Made by a program: the position numbers and the translations under genes. The notes under the pieces were generated by a model that was given only the letters and a program-made list of their open reading frames with translations, did no database searches and was not told the DNA's origin. Positions 36,324 through 46,024 of a DNA stretch of 59,226 nt are shown here, one piece after another (position 1 is the stretch's first letter; each line of letters opens with the position of its first letter). Source of the stretch: Bryobacterales bacterium (GTDB taxonomy: Bacteria; Acidobacteriota; Terriglobia; Bryobacterales; Bryobacteraceae); NCBI GenBank assembly GCA_003164035.1, contig PLRS01000163.1:1-59226 (forward strand), given 5' to 3'.

Positions 36324-37988
36324 TCAGTACCCGGCGGCGGTAGCTTCGGTGCGCGGATCGGCCGCACCCTCCAGCCAGCCGTTTTCCAGCATGATGGCGG
36401 CGCATTCGCCCTGCGAATTGACGCGCCGGATCTTGTACCCGCGCCTTTCCAAAAGGGCGATGGTGTCCGGCGAATAGCCGTTCTCGATCTGCAACTGGTC
36501 CGGGAGCCACTGGTGATGGAAGCGCGGCCAGTTGACCGCGTCCTGCACGTTCATGCCGAAATCGATCGCGTTCACCAGCACTTCGAGAACGGTATTGATG
36601 ATGGTGGCACCGCCGGGGGAACCCAGCGCGAGGTAAGGCTTGCCGTCTTTGAGCACGATGGTGGGCACCATGGACGACAGCGGCGTCTTGCGCGCCTGAA
36701 TGGCGTTGTTCTCGCCTTGCACCAGGCCGAACATGTTGGGCGAGCCGGGCTTGGCCGCGAAATCGTCCATTTCGTTGTTGAGCAGAAAGCCGAGGCCGGT
36801 TGCGGTGACCTTGCTGCCATAGCCGCCGTTGAGGGTGTAGGTGACCAGGGCCAGGTTGCCCTCGCCGTCGGCGATGGTGTAGTGGGTGGTCTCGTTGGCT
36901 TCGACATCGACAACTGCGGCGGCGTGAATGGCGCTCGAAGGCGTGGCCTGCTCCGGATCGATGGACGCGCGGAGCTTCGCGATGTAGGCCGGATCGAGCA
37001 GAGCGCGCAGCGGTAGTTTGACGAAATCCGGATCGCCGAGGTGCTGGGCGCGGTCGGCGAAATAGCGGCGCATGGCCTCGGTCATGTAGTGCACAACTTC
37101 CGCCGAGCCCGCTCCTCCTTTTTCGTAGCCGGTCGCTTCCAGCACTCCCAACATCTGCAGGATTCCGACGCCACCGGAGGACGGCGGGGGCGAAGTGACA
37201 ATGTCGTAGCCGCGGTATTTGCCGGTGAGCGGCGCGCGTTCGATCACCTTATAGGCGGCCAGGTCGGCGGCGGCGATCAGGCCGCCATGTTCCGACATGT
37301 CCTTGGCCAACAGGCGGGCGGTTTCGCCTTGGTAGAAATCCTTGGCGCCCAGCTTTTCAATGCGCGCCAGAGTGCGGGCCAGGTCGGGCTGCACAAAGAG
37401 CTCGCCGGGCTGATAGTAGTTGCCGTCGCGGAGGAAGACGCGCTTCGATTCGGCAAAGCGCCCCAGCGTGCGTGCCGCGTTCTCCATCGAACTCGATTCC
37501 GACCAGGAGAGCGTCAGGCCCTTCGACGCCAACTCCACGGCGGGATCGACCAGCTCGGCCCACGGTTTGCGGCCATATTTCCGGGCGGCGTATTCGAAGC
37601 CTGCGACCGAGCCGGGAACGCCCGAGGCGCGATAGCCGACAACACTATCCTGGGTGGGATTCCCAGACGCGTCCAGATACATATTGCGGGAGGAGGCGGC
37701 GGGGGCGCGTTCGCGAAAATCGAGGAACGTCGTGCGGCCATCGGCCAGGCGAATCAGCATGAATCCGCCGCCGCCGATATTGCCGGCCGAGGGATGGGTT
37801 ACGGCCAGGGCGAAACCCACCGCTACCGCCGCGTCCACGGCATTGCCGCCGGATTCCAGAATTTTCAGGCCGACTTCGGTGGCACGGGGCTCCCGGGTTA
37901 CCACCATGCCCTTGCGCCCGCGCACCGGCTGGGCGGCCCAAACCGGCAGGGAAACGGCTATCAGCAGTAGAGCGAGTGCAGGGCGCAT
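36324..37988 (-). CDS. ggt: Gamma-glutamyltransferase (gamma-glutamyltranspeptidase)
   Basis: 554 residues from ATG 37986-37988 (GAAGGG upstream). Signal peptide MRPALALLLIAVSLPVWAA. Large-subunit part: GKGMVV-type start, ESGGNAVDAAVAVGFALAVT, GNIGGGGFMLI, FRERAPAASS. Autoprocessing threonine in ETTHYTIADGEGNLALVTYT, then LNGGYGSKV, NNEMDDF, SSMVPTIVLKDGKPYLALGS and PGGATIINTV. It hydrolyses or transfers the gamma-glutamyl group of glutathione and similar peptides in the periplasm. All residues expected for self-cleavage are present. Confidence 0.95.
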   Translation of the reverse strand: MRPALALLLIAVSLPVWAAQPVRGRKGMVVTREPRATEVGLKILESGGNAVDAAVAVGFALAVTHPSAGNIGGGGFMLIRLADGRTTFLDFRERAPAASSRNMYLDASGNPTQDSVVGYRASGVPGSVAGFEYAARKYGRKPWAELVDPAVELASKGLTLSWSESSSMENAARTLGRFAESKRVFLRDGNYYQPGELFVQPDLARTLARIEKLGAKDFYQGETARLLAKDMSEHGGLIAAADLAAYKVIERAPLTGKYRGYDIVTSPPPSSGGVGILQMLGVLEATGYEKGGAGSAEVVHYMTEAMRRYFADRAQHLGDPDFVKLPLRALLDPAYIAKLRASIDPEQATPSSAIHAAAVVDVEANETTHYTIADGEGNLALVTYTLNGGYGSKVTATGLGFLLNNEMDDFAAKPGSPNMFGLVQGENNAIQARKTPLSSMVPTIVLKDGKPYLALGSPGGATIINTVLEVLVNAIDFGMNVQDAVNWPRFHHQWLPDQLQIENGYSPDTIALLERRGYKIRRVNSQGECAAIMLENGWLEGAADPRTEATAAGY

Positions 37989-38105
37989 CCCTTCGATTCT
38001 ACTATGGTGAGGCGCCCCCGCTGGCCCGCAGCCGACCGTCGCCCGGCTGGTCCGGTTCGATCCTGTTAGTGGATAGCGGTTTGGGCTCACCCCCCCAAGT
38101 GAAGC

Positions 38106-38783
38106 TTACGCATTCTTCTTCCGGCCAATCAGCCCGAGGCAAGCCAGACCGAGACCGAGCAGGCTGAGTCCGCCCGGCTCCGGCGTACCGGAGGTTGGTG
38201 TCCCGCTGCCCAGAGTGACATTGTCGAACCCGATGTAGTTCGCGGACCCGCTAAACAGGACCGACTCCGCCGTGCCGGCGAAAGTCACGCCGATCGGCAC
38301 CCACGGACAATAGTCGTAAAGGCCGCTGCACCCGGGTTGGGTGTCCGTTATGCCGTCAGGCGTGACCGGAAGCGAAATCGTCGCGAGCACCGAACCCGTA
38401 CCGTCAAGTCCGGAGTAGACGGTGACGCTACCCGCGTAGACGGCCGCGGAGTAGTAGAACGAAAAACCGGTGGTGAAGCCGGCGGCTACGTCCATCAGAT
38501 CCCCCGCACCACTCAGGAAAAACAAGACGGTATCGCCGCCCGGGGCGCCGTCGAAATTGCCAGTGCCGCCATCCGCGTCGGAAATGATGGCCAGCGAATC
38601 CGAACCGAACGTGATTCCGTAGGTGGGCCCGGGCCCACTGCCGTTTCCGCCAAGTCCGCCGTCGTAGTAGTTCAGGACCTCTTCCTGGTCTTGCAACCCG
38701 TTGAAAGTCAGTGTTACGACCCCGGCGTTCGCCGCCAGGGCGAGCATCAATACGAAAACAGAAACCTCAAATATCTTACGCAT
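38106..38783 (-). CDS. PEP-CTERM sorting-domain protein
   Basis: 225 residues preceded by GAAGGAGG. Signal peptide MRKIFEVSVFVLMLALAANA. The body is a beta-rich domain (glycine-rich NYYDGGLGGNGSGPGPT; SFYYSAAVYAGSVTVYSG; FSGSANYIGFDNVTLGSG). The C-terminus TPEPGGLSLLGLGLACLGLI plus GRKKNA is a PEP-CTERM signal: PEP motif, hydrophobic helix, basic tail. Such proteins are handled by an exosortase and go to the cell surface or extracellular matrix; no exosortase gene is in this window. Confidence 0.88.
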   Translation of the reverse strand: MRKIFEVSVFVLMLALAANAGVVTLTFNGLQDQEEVLNYYDGGLGGNGSGPGPTYGITFGSDSLAIISDADGGTGNFDGAPGGDTVLFFLSGAGDLMDVAAGFTTGFSFYYSAAVYAGSVTVYSGLDGTGSVLATISLPVTPDGITDTQPGCSGLYDYCPWVPIGVTFAGTAESVLFSGSANYIGFDNVTLGSGTPTSGTPEPGGLSLLGLGLACLGLIGRKKNA

Positions 38784-39180
38784 CCGACCTCCTTCAAAGA
38801 TTTACTTTCAGTCAAGATTTACAGTCTGACCGCCCCGGTCTGATTCAATGCAAATCAATGCTAAGCAAGGTACGAGCGAAAAGCAACCCGATCAAGTACC
38901 AGACCGAACTTAGAAGAGTGCGGTTGCGCACTAATGCGCGTGTGGCCGACCGGTGGCGGGTGGACATGCGCGAGGCGCCCCTCCGAAGGCTCTTGAATGT
39001 GCCTCGCCGGGTCACCAGGTAACACGATCTTCGTACTTACATTCGCAATTACGGTGACGTATTGCGGTTGCGCACACGTATCGAGAGTACGCACTCGTAA
39101 TTGAGTTAGTAAATAGGTTCCGGGAAGTCATCGCAATCTTTCGCCGAAGCTCCGGAACGTACTAAAAAGCACGCCCGAAC
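38784..39180. other. Non-coding gap between PEP-CTERM gene and rlmB
   Basis: No convincing gene. The 13-mer TGCGGTTGCGCAC occurs twice (38919-38931 and 39063-39075). The segment next to the PEP-CTERM start is AT-richer and should hold its promoter, but no clear -35/-10 pair was found. Confidence 0.4.
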
Positions 39181-39894
39181 CTACGCTCCGCCACGCCGCC
39201 TGCGCCACTCGAACAGCACCACCCCCGCGGCTACCGACACATTGAGCGACGAGATCATACCCGCCATGGGAATGCGCACCAGCAGGTCGCAATGTTTGCG
39301 GACCTGTTCGTGGAGACCTTTGCCTTCGCCGCCCAGCACGATGGCGCAGGGCGACCCGTACTCGACCCGGTCGTAGGTCTCGGTGCCGCGTTCGTCCAGG
39401 CCGTAGATCCAGTAACCGCGCTTTTTGAGATCCTCCAGGGTGCGGTTCAGGTTGGTGACGCGCGCCACGGGCAGGTGCTCCAGGGCGCCGGCGGCGGCTT
39501 TGGCGACCACGTCGGTGAGGCTGGCGGCGCGGCGCTCCGGAATCACGACCGCGCCGGCGCCGGCGGCGTGGGCGGTGCGAACGATGGCGCCGAGATTATG
39601 CGGATCTTCCACGCCGTCGAGGAGCACTACCAGCTCGGCGCCAGCCACGTCGTCCAGATCGGCGTATGGGCGCGCCGCTCCGAGCGCCACCACGCCCTGA
39701 TGCGCCGGGCTGCCGGCGACCCGGTCGAGCGATGCGCGCGGCTCGAAGCGAACCGGTACGCCGGCGCGGCGGGCAAGGTCGACGATCTCCTGCAGGCGCG
39801 GTCCGCCGGCGCCCTGCGCCACCATCACGCGCTCCAGCAACCGGCCGGCTCCCAGCGCTTCGCGAACCGGATGAATACCGCTTAAGACAGCCAT
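39181..39894 (-). CDS. rlmB: 23S rRNA (guanosine-2'-O-)-methyltransferase RlmB (TrmH/SpoU family)
   Basis: 237 residues. N-terminal substrate-binding domain (LSGIHPVREALGAGRLLERV) and a SPOUT knot domain: VVLLDGVEDPHNLGAIVRTA (motif 1), SPCAIVLGGEGKGLHEQVRK (motif 2) and DLLVRIPMAGMISSLNVSVA (motif 3). Methylates G2251 in 23S rRNA in characterised homologues. It follows the Nudix gene by 9 bases. Confidence 0.92.
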   Translation of the reverse strand: MAVLSGIHPVREALGAGRLLERVMVAQGAGGPRLQEIVDLARRAGVPVRFEPRASLDRVAGSPAHQGVVALGAARPYADLDDVAGAELVVLLDGVEDPHNLGAIVRTAHAAGAGAVVIPERRAASLTDVVAKAAAGALEHLPVARVTNLNRTLEDLKKRGYWIYGLDERGTETYDRVEYGSPCAIVLGGEGKGLHEQVRKHCDLLVRIPMAGMISSLNVSVAAGVVLFEWRRRRGGA

Positions 39895-39903
39895 GGGGAC
39901 ACT

Positions 39904-40293
39904 TTATTCTAGGAGTATAGGGAACTCGCGCAGGAATCGCTCGTCCCCGGCCACAAACCGGTAATCGCCGAGACGCTCCGGCCGCTCCCAGCGCATCTCG
40001 GAGTAGTTGAGGTGCCGGGGGTCGCCTTCCCAGGAGCGCACCCGGAAGAAGATCAACGCGATAGGCGGCTTGTCCGGATAGGAATAATCGTAGCGCAGGA
40101 TTTCGTCGCCGCTGGCGTCGCGGATGCCCAACTCTTCTTCGAGTTCCCGCGCCAGCGCCTGTTGCGGAGTTTCTCCGGGCTCGACTTTGCCGCCGGGGAA
40201 TTCCCACTCCAGCGCGTGCGATTGCCCCTGCCGCCGCTGCCCGATCAGAATCTTGCCTTCACGTTCCAGCACCGCGGCCACCACCTGACGCAT
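39904..40293 (-). CDS. MutT-like Nudix hydrolase
   Basis: 129 residues. Nudix box GKVEPGETPQQALARELEEE followed by LGI, matching the GX5EX7REUXEEXGU consensus. The start RQVVAAVLEREGKILIGQRR and EWEFPGG are typical of 8-oxo-dGTP-sanitising MutT proteins, but other nucleotides are possible. Confidence 0.9.
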   Translation of the reverse strand: MRQVVAAVLEREGKILIGQRRQGQSHALEWEFPGGKVEPGETPQQALARELEEELGIRDASGDEILRYDYSYPDKPPIALIFFRVRSWEGDPRHLNYSEMRWERPERLGDYRFVAGDERFLREFPILLE

Positions 40294-40332
40294 GCGCCGA
40301 TTGTAGCGCGCGGTCTCGGCTCGGTAACACTT

Positions 40333-42171
40333 TCAAGCTTTCGCCGGCGGGCGGAATGTTTCGGTTCGAACCACGCCGGAACCTTCCTCGACGACTACCA
40401 GCCGATCGGCCGCCACCCCGGCGACGCTTTCCTGGTTCCCGTTGGGCCAGCGGATCAGAAGGTCGGCCGATGCCGCCTGGCCCAAGCCGAAGTGCAGGCG
40501 GCGATCGTTGACGGAAACAAAGGACGATTGCGCCAACACGGCTTGTACCTGTTTTTTCCCGCCATACGTGGCGACGACCTGAGCGCCGATGGCGCCGCGG
40601 TTGGAGGTTTTACCAAGGAGCAGCACCTTGAGCCAGTGATGACTCCCGGTGGTGTCGTTGCGCAACAAAGAAGGCGGCTCATTGAGGTTCACGATGAGAA
40701 TATCCACGTCTCCATCGTTGTCAAAATCGCCGAACGCGACGCCGCGGCTGCAATGGCGCTCGGAGATACCGGGACCGGCGCCGTCCAGAATTTCCTCGAA
40801 CTTGCCGTCGCCGAGATTACGGAAGACGACGCAGGGGGTTCGGTTGGGATACTGCGGAAGTTTCCGCTCGACCTCGGGGGCGAACATGCCGGTCGCGTAG
40901 AACAGGTCGGGCAAGCCGTCGTTGTCCAAATCGACGATTCCCGCTCCCCAGCCGACGAAGTGGGTTTCCACGCCCAGGCCCGACCGCGCCGTGACATCGC
41001 GGAAGTAGCCTTTGCCGTTGTTCTGGAAAAGTCCGGGAATGTCGTCGGCAAAGTGAGTCTTTAGGACGTCCAGGTACCCGTCGGTGTTGAAATCGCCGAC
41101 GCCCAACCCCATGCCGGCCTGCTCCTGGCCGTCTTCGCTGAGCGCGACGCCCCGCTCCAGGCCCTGCTCGGTGAATGTTCCGTCGTGGTTGTTGTGGAGA
41201 AACAGGCTCGGGGTCGAATCGCACGCCAGGAGAATGTCGGGCCATCCGTCGCCATCGAAATCGGCGGCGACGGCGGTAAGACCGTAGCCGGGCTTTTCAA
41301 AAGACAGGCCGGCTTTTGCGGTCACGTCGGTGAAGGTGCCGTCGCCGTTGTTGTGGTAAAGCTGCGGGCCCCGCTGGGGAAGCCCTCCGGGGCCGCAATT
41401 CACCATCACTCCCTTCCAGTTACAAGCCGGGTCCTTTCCGGTAGGGGGGATTTTGGCGAAATCGAAACCCAGGTAGTGGGCAACGAAAAGATCCAGGTAG
41501 CCATCGCGATCGTAATCGATCCAGGTGCAACCCGACCCATAACGGACATCCGGATGAAGAAGACCGGCTTTCGCGGTGACATCGGTGAAGGTGCCGTCGC
41601 CGTTGTTATGGAACAGAATGTTCTGGCCCCAGCAGGTGATAAAGATGTCGTCGAAGCCGTCGTTGTCGTAGTCGCCGACGGTGACGCCGCACGCCCAGAC
41701 GCTACGGCCCAGGCCGGACTTTTCGGTTACGTCGGTAAATGTGCCGTCGCGATTGTTTCGGTACAGCCGGATGGTGGCATCGGCGGGGGTGGCTTCGACG
41801 CGCCGGCCGGTAAGCACCAGGATATCGATCCAGCTATCGTTGTCGTAATCGAGGAACGCGGCGCCGCAGCCGGTGGTTTCGAGGATATAGTCTCTCTTAT
41901 CCACGCCACCGTAGATGACGGGCGCGCGCAACCCGGCCTGGCGGGCCACATTGACAAAACGGGCGTCGAAGGGCAATCCGGAGGGCTTACTCCTGGGAAG
42001 CGGGTTGACGCCTCGCGAGGCCATGCCGCTGTATTGGTATGCCGCGAGGTGGGAACGGACAGCGGGCAAGAGTAAAACAGGTAAGGAACAAGCTTGGCGG
42101 CGGGAGATAGGCTTCAAACAGACATCGTACACCACCAGGCCGCTTCGAGGCTTTTCGCCGGCAGCGGCCAC
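40333..42171 (-). CDS. CRTAC1-like FG-GAP/VCBS-repeat protein with ASPIC/UnbV C-terminus
   Basis: 612 residues. Repeats with calcium-loop motifs: FLDYDNDSWIDILVLTG, VGDYDNDGFDDIFITCWG, WIDYDRDGYLDLFVAHY, AADFDGDGWPDILLA, VGDFNTDGYLDVLKTHF, VDLDNDGLPDLFYATG and FGDFDNDGDVDILIVNL, alternating with NNGDGTFTDVTAKAG linkers; together a beta-propeller. The end is an ASPIC/UnbV domain (LLLGKTSNRGAIGAQVVATY, LHFGLGQAASADLLIRWPNG). The start is uncertain: a TTG at 42114 would give an export-signal-like MKPISRRQACSLPVLLLPAV; ATG 42171 is the longest. Secreted or outer-surface protein of unknown function. Confidence 0.88.
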   Translation of the reverse strand: MAAAGEKPRSGLVVYDVCLKPISRRQACSLPVLLLPAVRSHLAAYQYSGMASRGVNPLPRSKPSGLPFDARFVNVARQAGLRAPVIYGGVDKRDYILETTGCGAAFLDYDNDSWIDILVLTGRRVEATPADATIRLYRNNRDGTFTDVTEKSGLGRSVWACGVTVGDYDNDGFDDIFITCWGQNILFHNNGDGTFTDVTAKAGLLHPDVRYGSGCTWIDYDRDGYLDLFVAHYLGFDFAKIPPTGKDPACNWKGVMVNCGPGGLPQRGPQLYHNNGDGTFTDVTAKAGLSFEKPGYGLTAVAADFDGDGWPDILLACDSTPSLFLHNNHDGTFTEQGLERGVALSEDGQEQAGMGLGVGDFNTDGYLDVLKTHFADDIPGLFQNNGKGYFRDVTARSGLGVETHFVGWGAGIVDLDNDGLPDLFYATGMFAPEVERKLPQYPNRTPCVVFRNLGDGKFEEILDGAGPGISERHCSRGVAFGDFDNDGDVDILIVNLNEPPSLLRNDTTGSHHWLKVLLLGKTSNRGAIGAQVVATYGGKKQVQAVLAQSSFVSVNDRRLHFGLGQAASADLLIRWPNGNQESVAGVAADRLVVVEEGSGVVRTETFRPPAKA

Positions 42172-42246
42172 GGAAAAGGGAGCTCAGGGGGCTTGTCACT
42201 ACTCGGTGGTGCTGTACCTAGGTTGGGGTGGTATTACGGAAAGCGC

Positions 42247-42275
42247 TTGCATCGCTAAGTGAGCTGAACTACAAT
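42247..42275 (+). promoter_or_regulatory. Sigma70-like promoter for the second TonB receptor
   Basis: TTGCAT (42247-42252), exactly 17 bases, TACAAT (42270-42275). It implies a leader of about 80 bases before the ATG at 42363, which has AAAGGGG as ribosome-binding site. Confidence 0.55.
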
Positions 42276-42362
42276 CGCCTTGCGGTTCTCTAGGTACGCT
42301 TTGCCTTGGGGAGCCAAGTCGCACGGGTGGGCGAAACTCTATTCTCAGTCGAAAGGGGTTTT

Positions 42363-45300
42363 ATGAGGAAGGTCTTTGCAGCCGCAGCTCACGATTTACA
42401 CGCAGCTAGTTTAACCGCCTGCTTTTGGAAGGTTGGCGGGCAACAGCTTGGTCGGGCACTTGCAGCCTGCGCTCTGATGGCGCTGTTTGCGGGTTTGTGT
42501 TTCGGACAGGATTACCGTGCACGCCTGCAGGGCACCGTCACCGACGCGTCGCAGGCCGCGATTGCCGGCGCCACGGTGACCTTAAAGAACGTGGCCACGG
42601 GTGTGACGACTGTTCAGCAGTCGAACGAATACGGCCATTACCTGTTCGACCTTGTGGAGCCAGGCACGTACGTGCTGACGGTGGCCTCCGCGGGCTTCAA
42701 CAAGTCTGTCAACGAAAATGTAGTGCTCCTGACCCGGACCGACCTTACGGTGGACGCGGCCCTGAAGCCCGGCGACGTGCGGGACACTGTCACGGTGACC
42801 AGCGAGGCAGTGGCCGTGCAGTTCAACTCGGCCAAGGTCGAAACCACGGTCGACAGCACGCTGACCGCAAGCCTGCCACAGACCTACCGCAGTCCGTTTC
42901 TCATGGTGCAGCTCGATCCTTCGGTGATACCGAGCACCAGCAATGGGGACTGGAACCCATTCAACAGTTGGGGGCCCGGTTCGCAGAGCATCGGCGGCGG
43001 CGCCGATTACTCGAACGATTTACAGATTGACGGCAGTCCGACCGGCGTGGGCTTCAAGAACAGCTACCAGCCGACTATGGACTCGGTCGAGGAACTCAAC
43101 GTCCAGCAGAATGTGGTGGACGCCGAGTTTGGACATAGCGCAGGGTCGGCGATCACCATGATTACAAAGTCCGGAACCAATCAATTTCATGGGCTGGCTT
43201 TTTACCAGGGACAGTATCCATGGGCGAACGCTCTGGAGGACCGGATCTATCGAACCGTCAACCTGGATCGCAAGAACATGTTCGGCGGCACGTTCGGCAA
43301 TCCGATCCTGAAGAACAAGCTGTTCAATTTTGCGGCCTACGAACAATGGAAGTACAAACAGCCCACAACCCTGCTGGACACGCTGCCGACGGCGCTCGAA
43401 GCCCAGGGGAATTTCTCGCAGTCTTTGAATAACAGCGGCGGCTTGCGCACGATCTACGATCCCACGACCACGCTCACGGACAGCGCGGGAAATGTAACCC
43501 GCACGCCGTTTCCTGGAAACATCATCCCGTCGAGCCAGATCAATTCGGTCGCTGCTGCGTATACGTCCAAACTATGGACGCCGAATGGGCCGGGAGTCGG
43601 CCCTTATCACACTAACAATGATGCGCTCGCCATCGCCGTAAATTATCCGTACTGGAATTTCTCCGACCGCGTGGACTACAACATCACCGATAAACTGCGC
43701 GTCTATGCCAGAACCAGCCTTCTTCGCACGGCGTCGACTACCAGCAATCCCACCGGGTCGCCTCTGTTCCAGAACGACCGGGGCAGCACACGCAACGCCA
43801 CGCAGTACGTGGGGAACGTGACGTACTTAATCAGCCCGACCACCGTGCTCAATATCCGCGGGGATTATCACAGCCTCGTGGACGCTTCGAACTTCGTCGT
43901 ACCCTCCAACGAAACCACGTTCGCATCCGTCTGGCCCAATGAGACTTTCTATCAGCAGATGTACGCGAGTCCGCTGCTCCCGAAACTGATCCCGCGTATG
44001 TCGATTTTTAATTCCACGGGGTCCAGCTTGGACCAGGAGTATGGACCCTCGGGTGGGTTTTGGCTGCAAAAGTTCAATGAGGACACGGTTGCCGCCCAGA
44101 TTTCACAACAGCGAGGCAAGCACTATCTGAAAGCGGGGTTTGAGATTCGCAAAAGCGCGGAGATCACCGTAATCTCAAATGAGAATCCCGGATTCGGATT
44201 CGATCCGGCGCTGACCTCGAGTACCTATGTCAACCCATACAGTGGTCCGACCAACGTATCGGGTGATGGGTACGCTACATTTTTGCTGGGCGCGCTCGCG
44301 CCGACGAACGCTTCGACGAACTCCTGGGCGAGCGGCGCCACCGATATCCCCATTAACGTCGTGCCGACGATCCGGGACATTTACTACGCGGGTTTCCTCA
44401 ACGACGATTGGAAGGTGAACCGCCGTCTTACGGTTAATTTGGGCCTGCGCTACGAGTACACGACGCCCTTCTACGACAATAAAGACGAGATGACCGCGCC
44501 GATGAACCTTACCACCCCGCTGGCGCAATTCCAAGGCGCGAGTGCTCCCCAAATGCCGGCTTTGCTCAAACAGTATTACCCCGGAACGTGGACACTCAAC
44601 GGCGCTTACCAGTTTGAAAGCTCCAGCACTCCCATCTGGAACGGGGGCAACGGGTCGTTGTCACCGCGCGTGGGAATGGCTTTCAAGGTGAACGAGAAAA
44701 CATCGATTCGCGCAGCCTACGCCCGGTATTACACTCCTTGGGACGCCAATTCGACCCAGGACATGGCGAGCCCGAACACCTTTGGCTTCTCCCAATTTAC
44801 GGGAGCATACAACGCGCTTCAGGGAGTGCCGGTGACGAACTTGTCAAATCCCTTCCCGTCGGCGTACCCGGTCCTTCCCGCCACGGGAAACTCGCTGGGC
44901 GCGAACAGCGGGCTGGGATTTTCCGTGAGCTTCATGGACCCCAACCGTCCGCTCCAACATAGCGACCGCATTAACTTTTCGCTGCAGCGCGAGATTCCTG
45001 GCGGAATCCTGGTCGACGCAACTTACTTCATGAATTACACGAATCACATCTGCGGCAACAACTGCAACACAAGCGAAAATCTCGACATGATGGACCCCCG
45101 GCTGTCTTATCAGTACAAGACCGCGCTGAACCAGCTTGTGGCCAATCCGTTCTATAATCTGCCTGCCAGCACGTTCCCCGGCCCGCTGCGCAGCTACGCA
45201 CAGGTTTCGGTTGCCTCGCTGATGGTGCCTTATCCGCAATACACGGGCATCACCGAAGTGGATGGCAGCAACGGCGCGAACATGCACTATCAATCATTGC

Positions 45301-45944
45301 AATTCAGGGTGCAGAAGCGCTTCGCCAAGGGCTATTCCTTCCTGGTGGGCTACAATTATCACCGGGAGCAGGACCAGGTGTGGTACGATTCCGTGGCTCA
45401 GTACTTAAACAACTGGACTTGGGTGGACGGAGGCACGGCGCGGCACCGCCTGACTATTTCAGGCACCGAACAAGTGCCGTTGGGCAGGGGCCGCCAGTTT
45501 ATGAGCAACGCTCCCCGGCTGGTGGACGCGCTGCTTGGCGGGTGGAACCTGACGGGATTGCTCACCTATCAGTCCGGCGCTCCCCTCAAGTTCACGGGAG
45601 ACGTAGTGAACGGAAACCCGGCATCGAATCCCACGCCGGGCGCTTACTTCAACACTTCCGCGGTCAGCATCCTGCCGGGTTATACGGAAGAGACCAATCC
45701 CTGGTACTATCCGGGGGTTGACGGACCGCACCTCTTCAATGTGGACGCCTCACTGGTCAAGGATTTCCATATCACGGAGAGATTCAAGTTTTCCCTTCGC
45801 ATGGACGCCTTCAACGCTCTGAACATGAAGAATCTGAACATGCCCAACATGTCCCCAGGGACGGCTACGTTCGGGATGAGCACCGATGTTTTGAGCAATA
45901 CGTTCGGACGCCTGCTGCAGATTGGCATGCGCTTCTCGTTCTAG
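42363..45944 (+). CDS. Oar-like TonB-dependent outer-membrane receptor (second)
   Basis: 1193 residues from ATG 42363, chosen for the AAAGGGG 5 bases upstream. A long N-terminal region precedes the hydrophobic signal core (ALAACALMALFAGLCFGQ). It is followed by a carboxypeptidase-regulatory-like domain (RARLQGTVTDASQAAIAGAT; VEPGTYVLTVASAGF), a plug (DAEFGHSAGSAITMITKSGT plus NQFHG) and a barrel ending TFGRLLQIGMRFSF. Different in sequence from the receptor at 21.9 kb. It stands alone between its own promoter and a strong terminator, so the substrate cannot be read from neighbours. Confidence 0.92.
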   Translation: MRKVFAAAAHDLHAASLTACFWKVGGQQLGRALAACALMALFAGLCFGQDYRARLQGTVTDASQAAIAGATVTLKNVATGVTTVQQSNEYGHYLFDLVEPGTYVLTVASAGFNKSVNENVVLLTRTDLTVDAALKPGDVRDTVTVTSEAVAVQFNSAKVETTVDSTLTASLPQTYRSPFLMVQLDPSVIPSTSNGDWNPFNSWGPGSQSIGGGADYSNDLQIDGSPTGVGFKNSYQPTMDSVEELNVQQNVVDAEFGHSAGSAITMITKSGTNQFHGLAFYQGQYPWANALEDRIYRTVNLDRKNMFGGTFGNPILKNKLFNFAAYEQWKYKQPTTLLDTLPTALEAQGNFSQSLNNSGGLRTIYDPTTTLTDSAGNVTRTPFPGNIIPSSQINSVAAAYTSKLWTPNGPGVGPYHTNNDALAIAVNYPYWNFSDRVDYNITDKLRVYARTSLLRTASTTSNPTGSPLFQNDRGSTRNATQYVGNVTYLISPTTVLNIRGDYHSLVDASNFVVPSNETTFASVWPNETFYQQMYASPLLPKLIPRMSIFNSTGSSLDQEYGPSGGFWLQKFNEDTVAAQISQQRGKHYLKAGFEIRKSAEITVISNENPGFGFDPALTSSTYVNPYSGPTNVSGDGYATFLLGALAPTNASTNSWASGATDIPINVVPTIRDIYYAGFLNDDWKVNRRLTVNLGLRYEYTTPFYDNKDEMTAPMNLTTPLAQFQGASAPQMPALLKQYYPGTWTLNGAYQFESSSTPIWNGGNGSLSPRVGMAFKVNEKTSIRAAYARYYTPWDANSTQDMASPNTFGFSQFTGAYNALQGVPVTNLSNPFPSAYPVLPATGNSLGANSGLGFSVSFMDPNRPLQHSDRINFSLQREIPGGILVDATYFMNYTNHICGNNCNTSENLDMMDPRLSYQYKTALNQLVANPFYNLPASTFPGPLRSYAQVSVASLMVPYPQYTGITEVDGSNGANMHYQSLQFRVQKRFAKGYSFLVGYNYHREQDQVWYDSVAQYLNNWTWVDGGTARHRLTISGTEQVPLGRGRQFMSNAPRLVDALLGGWNLTGLLTYQSGAPLKFTGDVVNGNPASNPTPGAYFNTSAVSILPGYTEETNPWYYPGVDGPHLFNVDASLVKDFHITERFKFSLRMDAFNALNMKNLNMPNMSPGTATFGMSTDVLSNTFGRLLQIGMRFSF

Positions 45945-45975
45945 GACTTCGAACCGGGCAAACGAGGAACCTGGG

Positions 45976-46003
45976 AGCCCCCGCATCCGCGGGGGCTTTT
46001 TTT
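45976..46003 (+). terminator. Intrinsic terminator after the second TonB receptor
   Basis: Perfect 9-bp stem AGCCCCCGC / GCGGGGGCT (45976-45984, 45989-45997), loop ATCC, then a run of seven T. Confidence 0.9.
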
Positions 46004-46024
46004 GTTAGCATGCCTTCAGGTGTG